The notes: a model not told the origin generated them from the sequence alone. 64,000 nt of DNA from UBA4874 sp002399435 (GCA_036823195.1 DAISGI010000004.1:38339-102338); one strand, 5' to 3'; counted from the stretch's first letter, positions 49,653-59,080 are shown. Translations and numbers: made by a program.

Positions 49653-50387
49653 ATGGAGTACACAAAGAAGGAAAGTTCCCCGGAGCGTCCACAAAACCCG
49701 CAGCAGGCCCGTCCTGCTACCGACATAAGAAAAATGGTGCAGGATGACCGGGTGCTCGCCCTCTGCGAGCTTTCCGGCGACCTTCTGTTTCATAAAATCC
49801 CCCATGAAAAGATCCCCCGGTTTGTGGACGGTTCCCTTTCCGCCGGTCGCGAAGCTGCCAAGGCCTATAAAGGAAAGGACATGGAGGCTCTCTGTGCGCA
49901 GAAGGGCATAAAAATCCTGTGGAAGGAAAGCGGCGAAACCCGGATCGGTGTAACATGGCGGGGACAAAGCGCCTTCGGCAAAAACGGATGCGAGATCACA
50001 CTGGTACGGGAATCCATCCGGACGCTGGCGGAAAACAGCACGCCACTGTGGGACAGTCCCTCCGGGGACGATCCGCTGCTCTCCCCTCAGGATGCCCTGC
50101 AGCTGCATCTGGCCCATGAATTCTTTCACTACCTGGAATACGAAAGTAACGATCCCGTGAGCAGCCGGATGGATGAAATCGTTACCTTTCAGCTGTTTGG
50201 ATGGAAGCGTCATGCACATATCAACAAATGCAGTGAGGTAGCAGCCCATGCCTTTGCCAAAGAGGCCATGGGCCTCCCTGTTCTGCCAAATTACTTTGAT
50301 TATCTGTATTTGGTTCATACCGGGAAAATGACCCAGGCGGAATTTGAAGCATTCCTTGCACACAGTCAGTCCGTATTGAACCGCTGA
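49653..50387 (+). CDS. Putative zinc metallopeptidase-like protein (HExxH), unknown family
   Basis: A 244-residue soluble protein. His155-Glu156-Phe-Phe-His159 (in LHLAHEFFHYLEYESNDPVS) is an HExxH zinc site, and Glu195 in CSEVAAHAFAKEAMGLPV lies where ImmA/IrrE-like gluzincins carry the third ligand. The N-terminal half has no motif that I know. There is no signal peptide or membrane span. GGAG precedes the ATG, and it follows the HyuA-type gene by 38 bases, so it belongs to the RpiR-linked operon. Amide or peptide bond hydrolysis of the pathway compound is an inference. Confidence 0.7.
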   Translation: MEYTKKESSPERPQNPQQARPATDIRKMVQDDRVLALCELSGDLLFHKIPHEKIPRFVDGSLSAGREAAKAYKGKDMEALCAQKGIKILWKESGETRIGVTWRGQSAFGKNGCEITLVRESIRTLAENSTPLWDSPSGDDPLLSPQDALQLHLAHEFFHYLEYESNDPVSSRMDEIVTFQLFGWKRHAHINKCSEVAAHAFAKEAMGLPVLPNYFDYLYLVHTGKMTQAEFEAFLAHSQSVLNR

Positions 50388-50399
50388 CAGCCTGAGCTT

Positions 50400-50472
50400 T
50401 CCATTTCAATGATTCTATTTACAATTCTGTTATCATTCCATTTATGATTCTGTTTGTGATTCTGCCATCATC
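50400..50472. repeat. Degenerate 12-14 bp repeat after the metallopeptidase-like gene
   Basis: About four units related to ATGATTCTGTTT, separated by ATCATTCCATTT-like words, begin 13 bases after the stop codon. Confidence 0.55.
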
Positions 50473-50490
50473 CATTTTGCCTTTTCATTG

Positions 50491-50676
50491 CTATTGATCT
50501 TCATAAACAACAAGGCCTTCGGAGTCATATCCTTTTATGCTTTTGACCTGCCTTACGTGCGGGTTTCTTTTCCCCTTTTGCATCTCGTCAGTCCATGTCA
50601 GTAAAAACATGTCATCATAAAAGTCAGACTGTGCCAGAACGGTACCATCGTCCAGCGTAAGCTCTATTTTTTTCAC
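50491..50676 (-). CDS. Small protein of unknown function
   Basis: A 61-residue acidic protein, starting with GTG at 50676 (AAAGGA 11 bases upstream), with the visible pattern KKIELTLDDGTVLAQSDFYD then TWTDEMQKGKRNPHVRQVKS. A longer form starting at 50757 is excluded because it would begin upstream of the predicted transcript start. It is convergent with the metallopeptidase-like gene and has its own promoter with a perfect operator dyad. The family is not recognised. It resembles small beta-strand proteins that sit with operator-controlled genes, but I cannot assign a role. Confidence 0.6.
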   Translation of the reverse strand: MKKIELTLDDGTVLAQSDFYDDMFLLTWTDEMQKGKRNPHVRQVKSIKGYDSEGLVVYEDQ

Positions 50677-50748
50677 CTGGCCGCCATTCCTTTCACAATT
50701 CTCACTTCCGAAAAACAAAAATAACTGAATATCTGAGCGAATAAGATT

Positions 50749-50777
50749 AATATACATAGATCATCTATGTATGTCAA
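50749..50777 (-). promoter_or_regulatory. Promoter with a perfect palindrome in the spacer
   Basis: On the minus strand TTGACA (50772-50777), 17 bases and TATATT (50749-50754). The perfect dyad ATACATAGAT-C-ATCTATGTAT (50752-50772) fills the spacer and touches both boxes, as in tight repressor-controlled promoters. Confidence 0.8.
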
Positions 50778-51064
50778 CAAAATTTTATGCTGGAAAATGT
50801 AAGATTGGAAATAGCTTACAGCTTTATCCCATCTTCATTGCTCCTGCATGCCTCTTCCTTTTAAGATCCATTAATATAGTGCAAAAAGGAAATAAATCCA
50901 AAATATTGAGAAGATTATCTGTGGATAGTTTATCATATGCTCTGCCTGCTGAAAAGAGCATGATAATGATTAATGAAAGAGTAGTGCTTCCATCTTCGAA
51001 AGAGGCTCCTTCCGGAAACTGACTAACTGACTACCGCCCTGATTATTCTACTTCACAAAAGTCA

Positions 51065-51093
51065 TTGCGTTGAGCATCATAAAAGAGTATAAT
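51065..51093 (+). promoter_or_regulatory. Promoter of the GH78 gene
   Basis: TTGCGT (51065-51070), 17 bases and TATAAT (51088-51093) lie about 130 bases before the rhamnosidase start codon. The stretch 50778-51064 holds nothing else that I can support. Confidence 0.6.
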
Positions 51094-51222
51094 TACTGCA
51101 AAAGTAATTCCACAGCGGAAAAGAATAAGATCATTGCAGCACTGCGGTTTTTTAAACGTTGTATAGAAGCAAAATCCTCAATAGACAGCTCATAACGACA
51201 GGAAATAACAGGAGGTTATCTG

Positions 51223-53511
51223 ATGCAGTATCCGATTCATTTTATCAAAGCCGGCAACGAGTATGCCGATGTAGATCATTTGGTGCCGGCTCCGTACATA
51301 CGAAAAAGTTTTGGGATTGACACGCAGGTAAAAGCGGCCAAATTGCTGATCACCGGCCTGGGCTTTTACCGTATATTCGTGAATGGACGGGAGATCACCA
51401 AGGGAATTCTGGCTCCGTATATCAGTAATCCGGATGATCTGGTTTATTATGACAGCTATGATGTCACGAAGCAGCTTACGGATGGAGAAAACGTGATCGG
51501 GGTGATGCTGGGCAATGGTATGCAGAATGCTTTTGGCGGGTATATCTGGGGCTTTGATAAGGCCCGCTGGCGGGATGTGCCAATGACAGCTTTTCGGCTG
51601 GACTGTGAGTTCGTATCGGGAAAACGCATGTCTGTGGAAAGCGATGAGTCCTGCAAAGTACATTCCTCTCCGCTGCTCTTCGATGAGCTTCGCTGTGGAG
51701 AATATTATGACGCCCGTCTTGAGATTCCAGGGTGGTGCACGCCTGGGTTCGATGACAGCGGCTGGGCGAATGTACTGAGAGCTGTTCCGCCCCGGGGCGA
51801 GCTGAGGATTTGCGAGGCGGAGCCGATCGTGAAATCTGCGGAAATCACAGCGGTTTCCATTGTTCCGTATCAGAACGGTTACCTCTATGATTTTGGTGTC
51901 AACTCAGCCGGTGTCTGCCGTCTGCGTATTGAAGGCGAAGCCGGTCAGGAAATCGTAATGCACCATTGTGAGTGGTATCACGATGGGATTCTGGAGCAGA
52001 AGAATATTAACTTTGAGGATCGTGGCGATCCTCGCGCCAGGCTGGTGCAGGTTGGCCGCTATACCTGCCGGGGTGGCGCACCCGAAAGTTATAGCCCGGC
52101 CTTTGCCTATTACGGCTTTCGCTATGTGTATGTGGAGGGAATCACCCCGTCACAGGCTACACCGGCGCTTTTGACCTATGAAGTGATGCATTCCGATCTG
52201 GAGGAAAGGGGAGACTTTCGCTGCTCTGATAAAACTGCCAACAAACTGCAGGAGCTTACACGACGTTCAACCCTTGCCAACTTTTATTATTTTCCAACAG
52301 ACTGTCCGCACCGTGAGAAAAATGGCTGGACTGGTGATGCAGCCATGTCCGCCGAGCATACGCTTTTGAATCTGTCTGCTGAAAAATCGTACCGGGAATG
52401 GCTTCGGAATATAACAGCGGCACAGAATAAGCAGGGTGCTCTGCCGGGTATTGTTCCCACCGGTGGCTGGGGTTTTACGTGGGGGAATGGCCCTGCGTGG
52501 GACTGCGTCCTAATATATCTGCCGTACTATATCTATAAGCTGCGGGGCGATCGGGAAGTCGTCCGGGAAAACGAGGCGGCAATCTTCCGGTATCTGCACT
52601 ACATGAATACCCGGCGGGATGAGCGCGGACTTGTAGCCATCGGTCTGGGGGATTGGTGCCAGCCCGGCCATGCTCCGGATAAACCAAAATCACCGCTCGT
52701 GGTAACGGACACCGCTATTTGTCTGGATATCGCTGCAAAATCCGCCGAGCTTTTTGACGCATTGGGCATGAGGGAGGAAAAGCGCTATGCGCGGGATTTA
52801 TGGGAAGGCCTTCGCGCTTCCTTTCGGCGTTATCTGATCGATTTTCCGACAATGACGGTAAGCGGCGCCTGCCAGACTTCACAGGCTGCGGCTATTTATT
52901 TTGATATATTTGATTCGGCGGAAAAACAGGCTGCTTTTGAACGGTTAAAGGAATTTATCGCACAGGAGAACGGACATCTTGACGCCGGCATGATCGGCCT
53001 TCGAATCCTTTTCCATGTTCTGTCCGATTTTGGTGAGGCTGATCTCGCCTATCAAATGATTACCCGACCGGACTTTCCTTCTTATGGAAACTGGGTAGCA
53101 TCGGGTGCGACCTCCCTGCGGGAAATGTTCCAGCAGGAAGGAGAAAATGCGGGATCCTTGAATCATCATTTCTTCGGTGATATCAGCAGCTGGTTTATTC
53201 AGGGTGTGGCTGGCATTGTGCCGAATCCCTACGGAGAAGGTTGTGATACGCTGGCCATCCGGCCCAATTTTATAACCGGTTTGTCCTATGCAGAGGCCTA
53301 TCATCAGGCGCCGGCTGGTCGGATAGAGGTAAAGTGGGAGCGTGAGAAAGAGGAGGTCCTGCTTACCGTAACTGCGCCCGCCACCATAACAGGTGTCATC
53401 CGCATGCCAAAGGGATGGACGCTAGCATCGGGTTTGTCCGAAATGCCTCTTTCCAGCGGTCGGTATTGGTGCAAAGCAGTATCTGCAACAAATAACAGAG
53501 TGATCGAGTAA
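51223..53511 (+). CDS. GH78-family alpha-L-rhamnosidase
   Basis: A 762-residue glycoside hydrolase that removes alpha-linked rhamnose. The N-terminal part has the beta-sandwich carbohydrate-binding domains (ITGLGFYRIFVNGREITKG). The (alpha/alpha)6 catalytic domain has FPTDCPHREKNGWTGDAAMS, where the Asp, Glu and second Asp form the acidic centre known in GH78, and NWVASGATSLREMFQQ near the C-terminal catalytic Glu. No signal peptide is present, so it is cytoplasmic and would act on imported oligomers. AGGAGG precedes the ATG. It converges with the 843-residue protein gene of the transporter D operon. Confidence 0.9.
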   Translation: MQYPIHFIKAGNEYADVDHLVPAPYIRKSFGIDTQVKAAKLLITGLGFYRIFVNGREITKGILAPYISNPDDLVYYDSYDVTKQLTDGENVIGVMLGNGMQNAFGGYIWGFDKARWRDVPMTAFRLDCEFVSGKRMSVESDESCKVHSSPLLFDELRCGEYYDARLEIPGWCTPGFDDSGWANVLRAVPPRGELRICEAEPIVKSAEITAVSIVPYQNGYLYDFGVNSAGVCRLRIEGEAGQEIVMHHCEWYHDGILEQKNINFEDRGDPRARLVQVGRYTCRGGAPESYSPAFAYYGFRYVYVEGITPSQATPALLTYEVMHSDLEERGDFRCSDKTANKLQELTRRSTLANFYYFPTDCPHREKNGWTGDAAMSAEHTLLNLSAEKSYREWLRNITAAQNKQGALPGIVPTGGWGFTWGNGPAWDCVLIYLPYYIYKLRGDREVVRENEAAIFRYLHYMNTRRDERGLVAIGLGDWCQPGHAPDKPKSPLVVTDTAICLDIAAKSAELFDALGMREEKRYARDLWEGLRASFRRYLIDFPTMTVSGACQTSQAAAIYFDIFDSAEKQAAFERLKEFIAQENGHLDAGMIGLRILFHVLSDFGEADLAYQMITRPDFPSYGNWVASGATSLREMFQQEGENAGSLNHHFFGDISSWFIQGVAGIVPNPYGEGCDTLAIRPNFITGLSYAEAYHQAPAGRIEVKWEREKEEVLLTVTAPATITGVIRMPKGWTLASGLSEMPLSSGRYWCKAVSATNNRVIE

Positions 53512-53554
53512 GGGAAGGCTCCTTCTCTCCAGCATAGCCGGGGGACTGGCGTTT

Positions 53555-56086
53555 TCATTCATTGGCCGGATAAGACCATTGTGTCACATGATAGTTTGGA
53601 CAGGTATACTCAAACTTACCGCTACCATAGTTGGAACGCAGCCATGGACTATTAACCATACATTCGGAAATCGGCACGCTATCTCTATCAATGGTGAATC
53701 CTTCACGTAGGCCAAATTCCATAAGTCCGCTGCCTGGTGAATCGAAATGGAAGCCCGCATCATCCTGCCAACATTTCGCCGCCAGAATCTTCTTTATAAA
53801 AGACTCAAAACATCCATCTTCTATACGGCTCCCACATTCAGCTATCCATACCGTCTCATTTCCATCACTCACCAGTTCCCGGCCGGAGTATGGGCCATCA
53901 AGACGGAAGGAATGAGGTGTACTCGAGTAGATTCCCACATAACCATCTCCGCTGCGTCCAAATGTCCACCCGCCATAAGATTTGACTTCATCAAATTTAC
54001 GCGCATTAAAATGGCAGTGTGTCATCCAGATATCCGGATCATTTACATCATGCCAGATAATAGCAATAGTACGTTTCCCCATCAACACACGAGGCAGGGA
54101 AGCTTGCCCCGCCCAATAATCCGGCCGCAATCCACTTCCTTCCGCCACATTATTTGGTGCGGAGAAAAAAATGGTTATATCATTTTTTAGCACAATCATT
54201 GCCGGAATAAAATGCATATCACACATACCAACGTTATGATCCCTTACACCGCCGATCCTATAATCCGGAGTACGCCGTATGACAAAATCTGCATTATGTT
54301 TGTCAAAGTGCATAAGTCCCTGCTTATAAGTAAGTGTAGAAAGAGTCTGATCATATGCTAATTCGCAGATCCCCCGTGGCGGCACATAGTAGCTGAATGC
54401 CAATGTGGAAGGCAATAAATCCTGATTTGTGCCGGCGTTGCCAAACAGCAGCCAAAAAACGCCGCCTATTTTACTGCACAGTCCTGTCCGTAACGGGATG
54501 TTATAGCTGCGACCACGCGGTGTGGCCATAATTCCATCAAACGAACTGACAGCAAACAGAAAGCTCATAAAATCAAGGAGTACATTCACCATGTTGCGAA
54601 GAGGATACTCTTCACGCGGCAGCACCTCACGCAGCACCAGGACAGCCGATAGTGTAACCGGTAAGTAAGAGTCGGAATGAGGTTCGTCAAATCCCATTCT
54701 GCAGCGTTGATTAAGCCATTCCATCAAATGCATGCGCCCCTTCAGGGAATGATACATCCCATTCTGACCGCAATTCGTGAATAAATCGTTTGGATATAAT
54801 AATCCCGCCAGGTATTCACAGACATGAAAACCAATACGATGATTTTCCGAACAATAAAACATGGATGAGATCCCCGGCTCGTCTACCCAATAGCGAAACC
54901 CAAGAGCAGCGCCCTTTATTTTCGCATGCAAATCTGCTCCGAGCTTTTGTGCATCACGATCCTCCCATACAAGCCATAGAAGTGGCAACAGTTCAAAATC
55001 CGCACAATCCGCACGTCGTTCAATTTTTCTACACATCCCAGCGATTTTTTCGCCGGATATCTCATTAAACCTCTTTAAGCGATATAATGCCAGCAAATCT
55101 CCTTGTTCTGCCAAACGCTCCAATGCCATTTGCCTTCTGGCGTCAATTCTTTCAAAACCGGGATCCGGTTTCATAATCCCTACAATGATAAAATTGTATA
55201 CCAGATCATCTACTGGCACTCCATTGGCCATTTGCCACTCCACATGTACTGAATACGATCCCGGTGTCAGGGTATTGGAAAAGTTTATTATATTCTCCCC
55301 ATGAGCATCTTCAAAGCGTATCAATTCTTCATCTGATCTTTTCAAACTTACGGAAGCTCTACACTTATTATCCGGAAAATCGCCTAAATAAAGACCTGGT
55401 GTTTCACCTGCCTTATAGCAATCATCGATCAAATGTGTCTCCATTTTGCTGTGGGCAATTGCCTCCCTGATTTCCGGATCCATTCCAATTCGGACACGCA
55501 TGATAATAGGAGTTTCACAATTCACCAATTCCATACTGATACTGATACCCGTTCCTCTCCCTATATGGCCTGTTAATATCAGCATAGTATTGATACCTTT
55601 TTTCAGCTGTAAGCATACCGTCTCCTGATTCGATTGCTCTCTATGCTCAAAAACATAAATTCGCTCATGCTCACGACTGTAAAAATCACGATTTTCAAAA
55701 GCTAATTTACCGTTTAACCATAAACATATACGATTCACATTCAGTTGTATGGTTATCTGCTGATCCTGATCACTTTCAATCAATGCATAAACAGGCATAA
55801 GCGAAAATTTTTCCGTCACATAATAATGCCCATCCGCATATTTCGGGGAAGGAGCGTCGCAAAACCTCCAGCGGCCTTGAAAACCACACACATTAAATTC
55901 GTCGAATTCTTTGTATAGCCTCCCTCCAAGCTCACTTCCCACCTGCTGCAACATTTTATTTGTATCAATAGCATATGCATCCTGTGTATGCTCGCCTTCA
56001 TATTCCTTTTCCAGTATGCCGGCTACCATAAATGGCTTCATAGGCTGACCGTTTTCTATTTTACTTGCAAAAAGGGAATGATTCAT
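53555..56086 (-). CDS. Large uncharacterised protein, probable carbohydrate-active enzyme
   Basis: An 843-residue protein that I do not recognise. Residues 60-190 look like a beta-sandwich sugar-binding domain (ITIQLNVNRICLWLNGKLAF, KGINTMLILTGH). Residues 320-640 are helical with many aromatic residues and could be an (alpha/alpha)-barrel, e.g. the segment MFYCSENHRIGFHVCEYLAG. The C-terminal 200 residues are beta-rich. There is no signal peptide. It follows the binding-protein gene of transporter D and a terminator-like hairpin, and converges with a GH78 gene. A lyase or hydrolase acting on imported glycans is inferred from position and shape only. Confidence 0.65.
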   Translation of the reverse strand: MNHSLFASKIENGQPMKPFMVAGILEKEYEGEHTQDAYAIDTNKMLQQVGSELGGRLYKEFDEFNVCGFQGRWRFCDAPSPKYADGHYYVTEKFSLMPVYALIESDQDQQITIQLNVNRICLWLNGKLAFENRDFYSREHERIYVFEHREQSNQETVCLQLKKGINTMLILTGHIGRGTGISISMELVNCETPIIMRVRIGMDPEIREAIAHSKMETHLIDDCYKAGETPGLYLGDFPDNKCRASVSLKRSDEELIRFEDAHGENIINFSNTLTPGSYSVHVEWQMANGVPVDDLVYNFIIVGIMKPDPGFERIDARRQMALERLAEQGDLLALYRLKRFNEISGEKIAGMCRKIERRADCADFELLPLLWLVWEDRDAQKLGADLHAKIKGAALGFRYWVDEPGISSMFYCSENHRIGFHVCEYLAGLLYPNDLFTNCGQNGMYHSLKGRMHLMEWLNQRCRMGFDEPHSDSYLPVTLSAVLVLREVLPREEYPLRNMVNVLLDFMSFLFAVSSFDGIMATPRGRSYNIPLRTGLCSKIGGVFWLLFGNAGTNQDLLPSTLAFSYYVPPRGICELAYDQTLSTLTYKQGLMHFDKHNADFVIRRTPDYRIGGVRDHNVGMCDMHFIPAMIVLKNDITIFFSAPNNVAEGSGLRPDYWAGQASLPRVLMGKRTIAIIWHDVNDPDIWMTHCHFNARKFDEVKSYGGWTFGRSGDGYVGIYSSTPHSFRLDGPYSGRELVSDGNETVWIAECGSRIEDGCFESFIKKILAAKCWQDDAGFHFDSPGSGLMEFGLREGFTIDRDSVPISECMVNSPWLRSNYGSGKFEYTCPNYHVTQWSYPANE

Positions 56087-56115
56087 CCTTATCCTCTCCT
56101 TAAAAAAGTGAAGGA

Positions 56116-56143
56116 AGCGCCCATAAAAAAGTTTCCGGGCGCT
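56116..56143 (-). terminator. Terminator-like hairpin between binding-protein and 843-residue genes
   Basis: AGCGCCC (56116-56122) and GGGCGCT (56137-56143) form a 7-bp stem. In the minus-strand transcript a CTTTTTT run follows only after TCCTTCA, so partial termination before the downstream gene is likely. Confidence 0.6.
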
Positions 56144-56152
56144 TTTACCAAA

Positions 56153-57802
56153 TCAATCTTTATCTGACTCCAGTTTGTGATACAATTCTATCCGATCATC
56201 AAGGATTTCCTGTCCACCTGCCTTAAGGTACTCATTTACGACATCATCATACATTGTATCAAACTGATTGGATGGTGCCGAAATTAACGAAGGCAACTGT
56301 TCCTCCAAGTTCGGCAGAAAACCTTCATATTGATCCTGTGCTTTCGTGATGATTCCTCTGAAGTTATATTCAGGGATACCGCCCACTGGGCTAAGCTTGA
56401 CCGCATTTATATTCAAGTCAAGCCACTTCTTCTCCGAATCCGTATTATCAGTCAAGGTCGGTGGATATCCAAACGGATTGCCGTTAAAGACAAGTTCCAT
56501 ATCGCCGCATGTGGTGCGATCATAGCCTTTGATTTTAGCCTTATCCTCATCTGAGTATTCAATTGGTTTGGGAACATCATCAGCCATATTATAATGTGTG
56601 CCTTCAAAACCATATTCCAGGGTTTTATAGGTGTCATAATCCGCAAGGAAATTCAGGTATTTCATAGCTGCCTCAGGATTTTTACATGTCTTTGGAACTG
56701 CGATATACATGCCGGTAGGTGCATAGACCGTGCCTACCTGTTTACCATGGATGTTGTCTAATTGGAAAGCAGTAATCTCAGCATTAGGATTAGCTTCATA
56801 TAGTGCTATGATCCCATTTTTATAGAAGTCATCCTGACTAAATGCCAGACTGCGCCCTGTGCTGATCATTGCTGCCATTGATGGATAAGAAGTATCCGTA
56901 TCCACCATAAAATCCGGATCAATGATTTTGTCATTATATAACTTGTTCAAAAAACGCACGCCTTCCTTGAATCCCGGCCAAAGCATTTGGGGATAACATG
57001 CCGACATTTCATCTGTCATTTTAGAACGATCCACAAACGCAAATATGATTGGCTTGGTCTGCGTTGCATTGTATGCACCGGCTACCGCCAATGGGAATAT
57101 TTCCATTCCGCTTTTGTCAGGATCCATGTCTTTCGCATCATAAAGTATCTTCTTAAAATCCTCAACGCTCATGTGGTAATATCCATCCGTATTTGTTTCA
57201 AGCTGATAACCCATTCGATCAATCCAATCCTTGCGGATAAAATCTGCATAACGCCCGACTTTACTACGCAGTGCCGGAATAGCAAATTGCTGTCCTTCAT
57301 AGCTTCCATGGGGGAGCGAATCGGAAAGATTCTTAATGATGTTGGGACCGAATTTATGGATCAAATCATCAAGTATTGTTAGCCCTCCATCTCTGCCATA
57401 TTTCATAATCATGTTGCTGTCGTAGCTAAAAATAATATCTGGAGCAGAATCTGATGCCATCAGGGTATTCAACTTAGAACTCTCTTCCGCCCGTGGAATA
57501 GCCACATATTCCAGATCAATCCCGTTCTTATCACCAAAAGTCTCTTGCATCCAATGTGTCCAATAGTTATCCGTAACCGAACCATATTCTGATGTTGTAT
57601 TGCCCCGATCATAAATTGAAACACGAAGATCCACCCGCTTCTTATTATCACTGGCTTGAGGAGCGTTTGTTTTTAAATCACCGGAAGTTGTTCCGGCAGG
57701 TTTATTCGCAGACGTAGAGCTCGGTGAGTTATTCTTGCTGCAGCCAACAAACAAAGAAACCATCAATATGGCAATCAGCAACACACTTAAATACTTTTTC
57801 AC
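56153..57802 (-). CDS. Sugar ABC transporter substrate-binding lipoprotein, system D
   Basis: A 549-residue extracellular binding protein that starts with GTG, seven bases after GGGAGG. The signal sequence KKYLSVLLIAILMVSLFVGC ends in a lipobox with the Cys at residue 21, followed by an Asn/Ser/Thr-rich linker. The family 1 binding-protein pattern is visible in KTCKNPEAAMKYLNFLADYD. The order permease, permease, binding protein is shared with system A. An upstream gap of 393 bases separates it from the permease genes. Confidence 0.9.
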   Translation of the reverse strand: MKKYLSVLLIAILMVSLFVGCSKNNSPSSTSANKPAGTTSGDLKTNAPQASDNKKRVDLRVSIYDRGNTTSEYGSVTDNYWTHWMQETFGDKNGIDLEYVAIPRAEESSKLNTLMASDSAPDIIFSYDSNMIMKYGRDGGLTILDDLIHKFGPNIIKNLSDSLPHGSYEGQQFAIPALRSKVGRYADFIRKDWIDRMGYQLETNTDGYYHMSVEDFKKILYDAKDMDPDKSGMEIFPLAVAGAYNATQTKPIIFAFVDRSKMTDEMSACYPQMLWPGFKEGVRFLNKLYNDKIIDPDFMVDTDTSYPSMAAMISTGRSLAFSQDDFYKNGIIALYEANPNAEITAFQLDNIHGKQVGTVYAPTGMYIAVPKTCKNPEAAMKYLNFLADYDTYKTLEYGFEGTHYNMADDVPKPIEYSDEDKAKIKGYDRTTCGDMELVFNGNPFGYPPTLTDNTDSEKKWLDLNINAVKLSPVGGIPEYNFRGIITKAQDQYEGFLPNLEEQLPSLISAPSNQFDTMYDDVVNEYLKAGGQEILDDRIELYHKLESDKD

Positions 57803-58195
57803 TTTTTTTCCTCCCTGCTTAATTTTTTTGTCCGGTTGAATGAAAGTCAGATGGGCAGGAACTCACTGATTCCTTATCCTACTTTGACTAGGTTTTTCCG
57901 GATGCAAATATGGAGATTTTCATTTGCCTTATTCCTCCTTTATTAATTTTGAATAACCACACAATAACGAATTCACCTGTTTCCTATCCGTTTCCATGCT
58001 GACAGTATCATCTCGGCCTCACTGCATTTCTTCAGGGCTATGTTGTCACGGCAGCTTATCACCGGAACGTTACTATCCCCACACCTTCTGCCAGATCACT
58101 GTTAACGGACAGTAGGATATAATATATTCGAAAATGTAGTTATACCAATCCTTTCAAGACTCTGGACATTTATCTAAACACGACTTCGTATCTAC
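57803..58195. other. Gap between permease and binding-protein genes of system D, no gene seen
   Basis: No convincing reading frame or clear promoter is present. The segment is AT-rich near 58110-58140. A minus-strand start for a separate binding-protein transcript may lie here but I could not define its boxes. Confidence 0.4.
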
Positions 58196-59068
58196 TCATC
58201 CCTTGACCGATCCAATCATAACTCCTTTTACAAAGTACTTCTGCAGCCATGGATATAAAACCATTACCGGTATCATACTGAAGACCATACAGGCTGCTTT
58301 TATTGTTTCGGCAATAACCTTTTCTTTGTTTTGCGGAATGTCCTCCATGAACTCTGTAACCTGACTGGACTGAATTAGCTGTCTTAACCTTACTTGTAAG
58401 GTATACATACTCTCTTTTGTGACATAAAGAAGCGAATCCATAAATCCATTCCATCGGCTGACTGCATAAAACAAGGCAATCGTAGCCAGCATTGCCTTGG
58501 AAAGTGGCAAAACTATCCGAACCAAAATGACCAAGTCGTTTGCTCCATCAATGCTGGCGGATTCCTCAACCTCTCTGGGTATGTTTTGGAAAAAGCTTTT
58601 CACAAGAATCATATTATAAGTAGAGAGACAGCCAGGAAGGATTAATGCCCATGCAGTGTCAAGCAAACCAAGATTCTTAATATTCACGTATTCAGGAATC
58701 ATACCTCCGCTGAAATACATAGTGAATAAGACATATATCAGCAATGGCTTTTTTAATTTCAAATGTGGTCTTGATAGCGGATATGCACATAACACAGTTA
58801 TTAGAATACTTATGAGCGTATAAATAATGGTAATTACAATGGTAAACCACATGGATCTGACCAGCGATTGATTTCTGAATATCGATTGATAAGCAGTCAA
58901 ATCATAATGAACCGGCCAAAGAAAAACCTCATTACGAAGTACTGCATTCTTATCAGAGAAGGATACCGCAATAATATATAAAAATGGAAGAAGACAACAA
59001 ACAGCCACAAAAACAACAATCATTACGGTAATAGCCTTAAATATCCGATCTCCTATGGATTCCTTCAT
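58196..59068 (-). CDS. Carbohydrate ABC transporter permease, YtcP/LplC type, system D
   Basis: About 290 residues with six predicted membrane spans, ending in YFVKGVMIGSVKG. The EAA loop reads ESASIDGANDLV. I chose the ATG at 59068 because GGAG lies eight bases upstream; a GTG nine bases earlier overlaps that site. The LplB-type gene ends a few bases upstream. Confidence 0.9.
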   Translation of the reverse strand: MKESIGDRIFKAITVMIVVFVAVCCLLPFLYIIAVSFSDKNAVLRNEVFLWPVHYDLTAYQSIFRNQSLVRSMWFTIVITIIYTLISILITVLCAYPLSRPHLKLKKPLLIYVLFTMYFSGGMIPEYVNIKNLGLLDTAWALILPGCLSTYNMILVKSFFQNIPREVEESASIDGANDLVILVRIVLPLSKAMLATIALFYAVSRWNGFMDSLLYVTKESMYTLQVRLRQLIQSSQVTEFMEDIPQNKEKVIAETIKAACMVFSMIPVMVLYPWLQKYFVKGVMIGSVKG

Positions 59069-59080
59069 ATTGTTCACTCC

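Noticed and set aside
50771..51022. 83-codon plus-strand frame
   Set aside because: It lacks a ribosome binding site, lies in AT-rich intergenic sequence and starts inside the operator-promoter region of the opposite strand.
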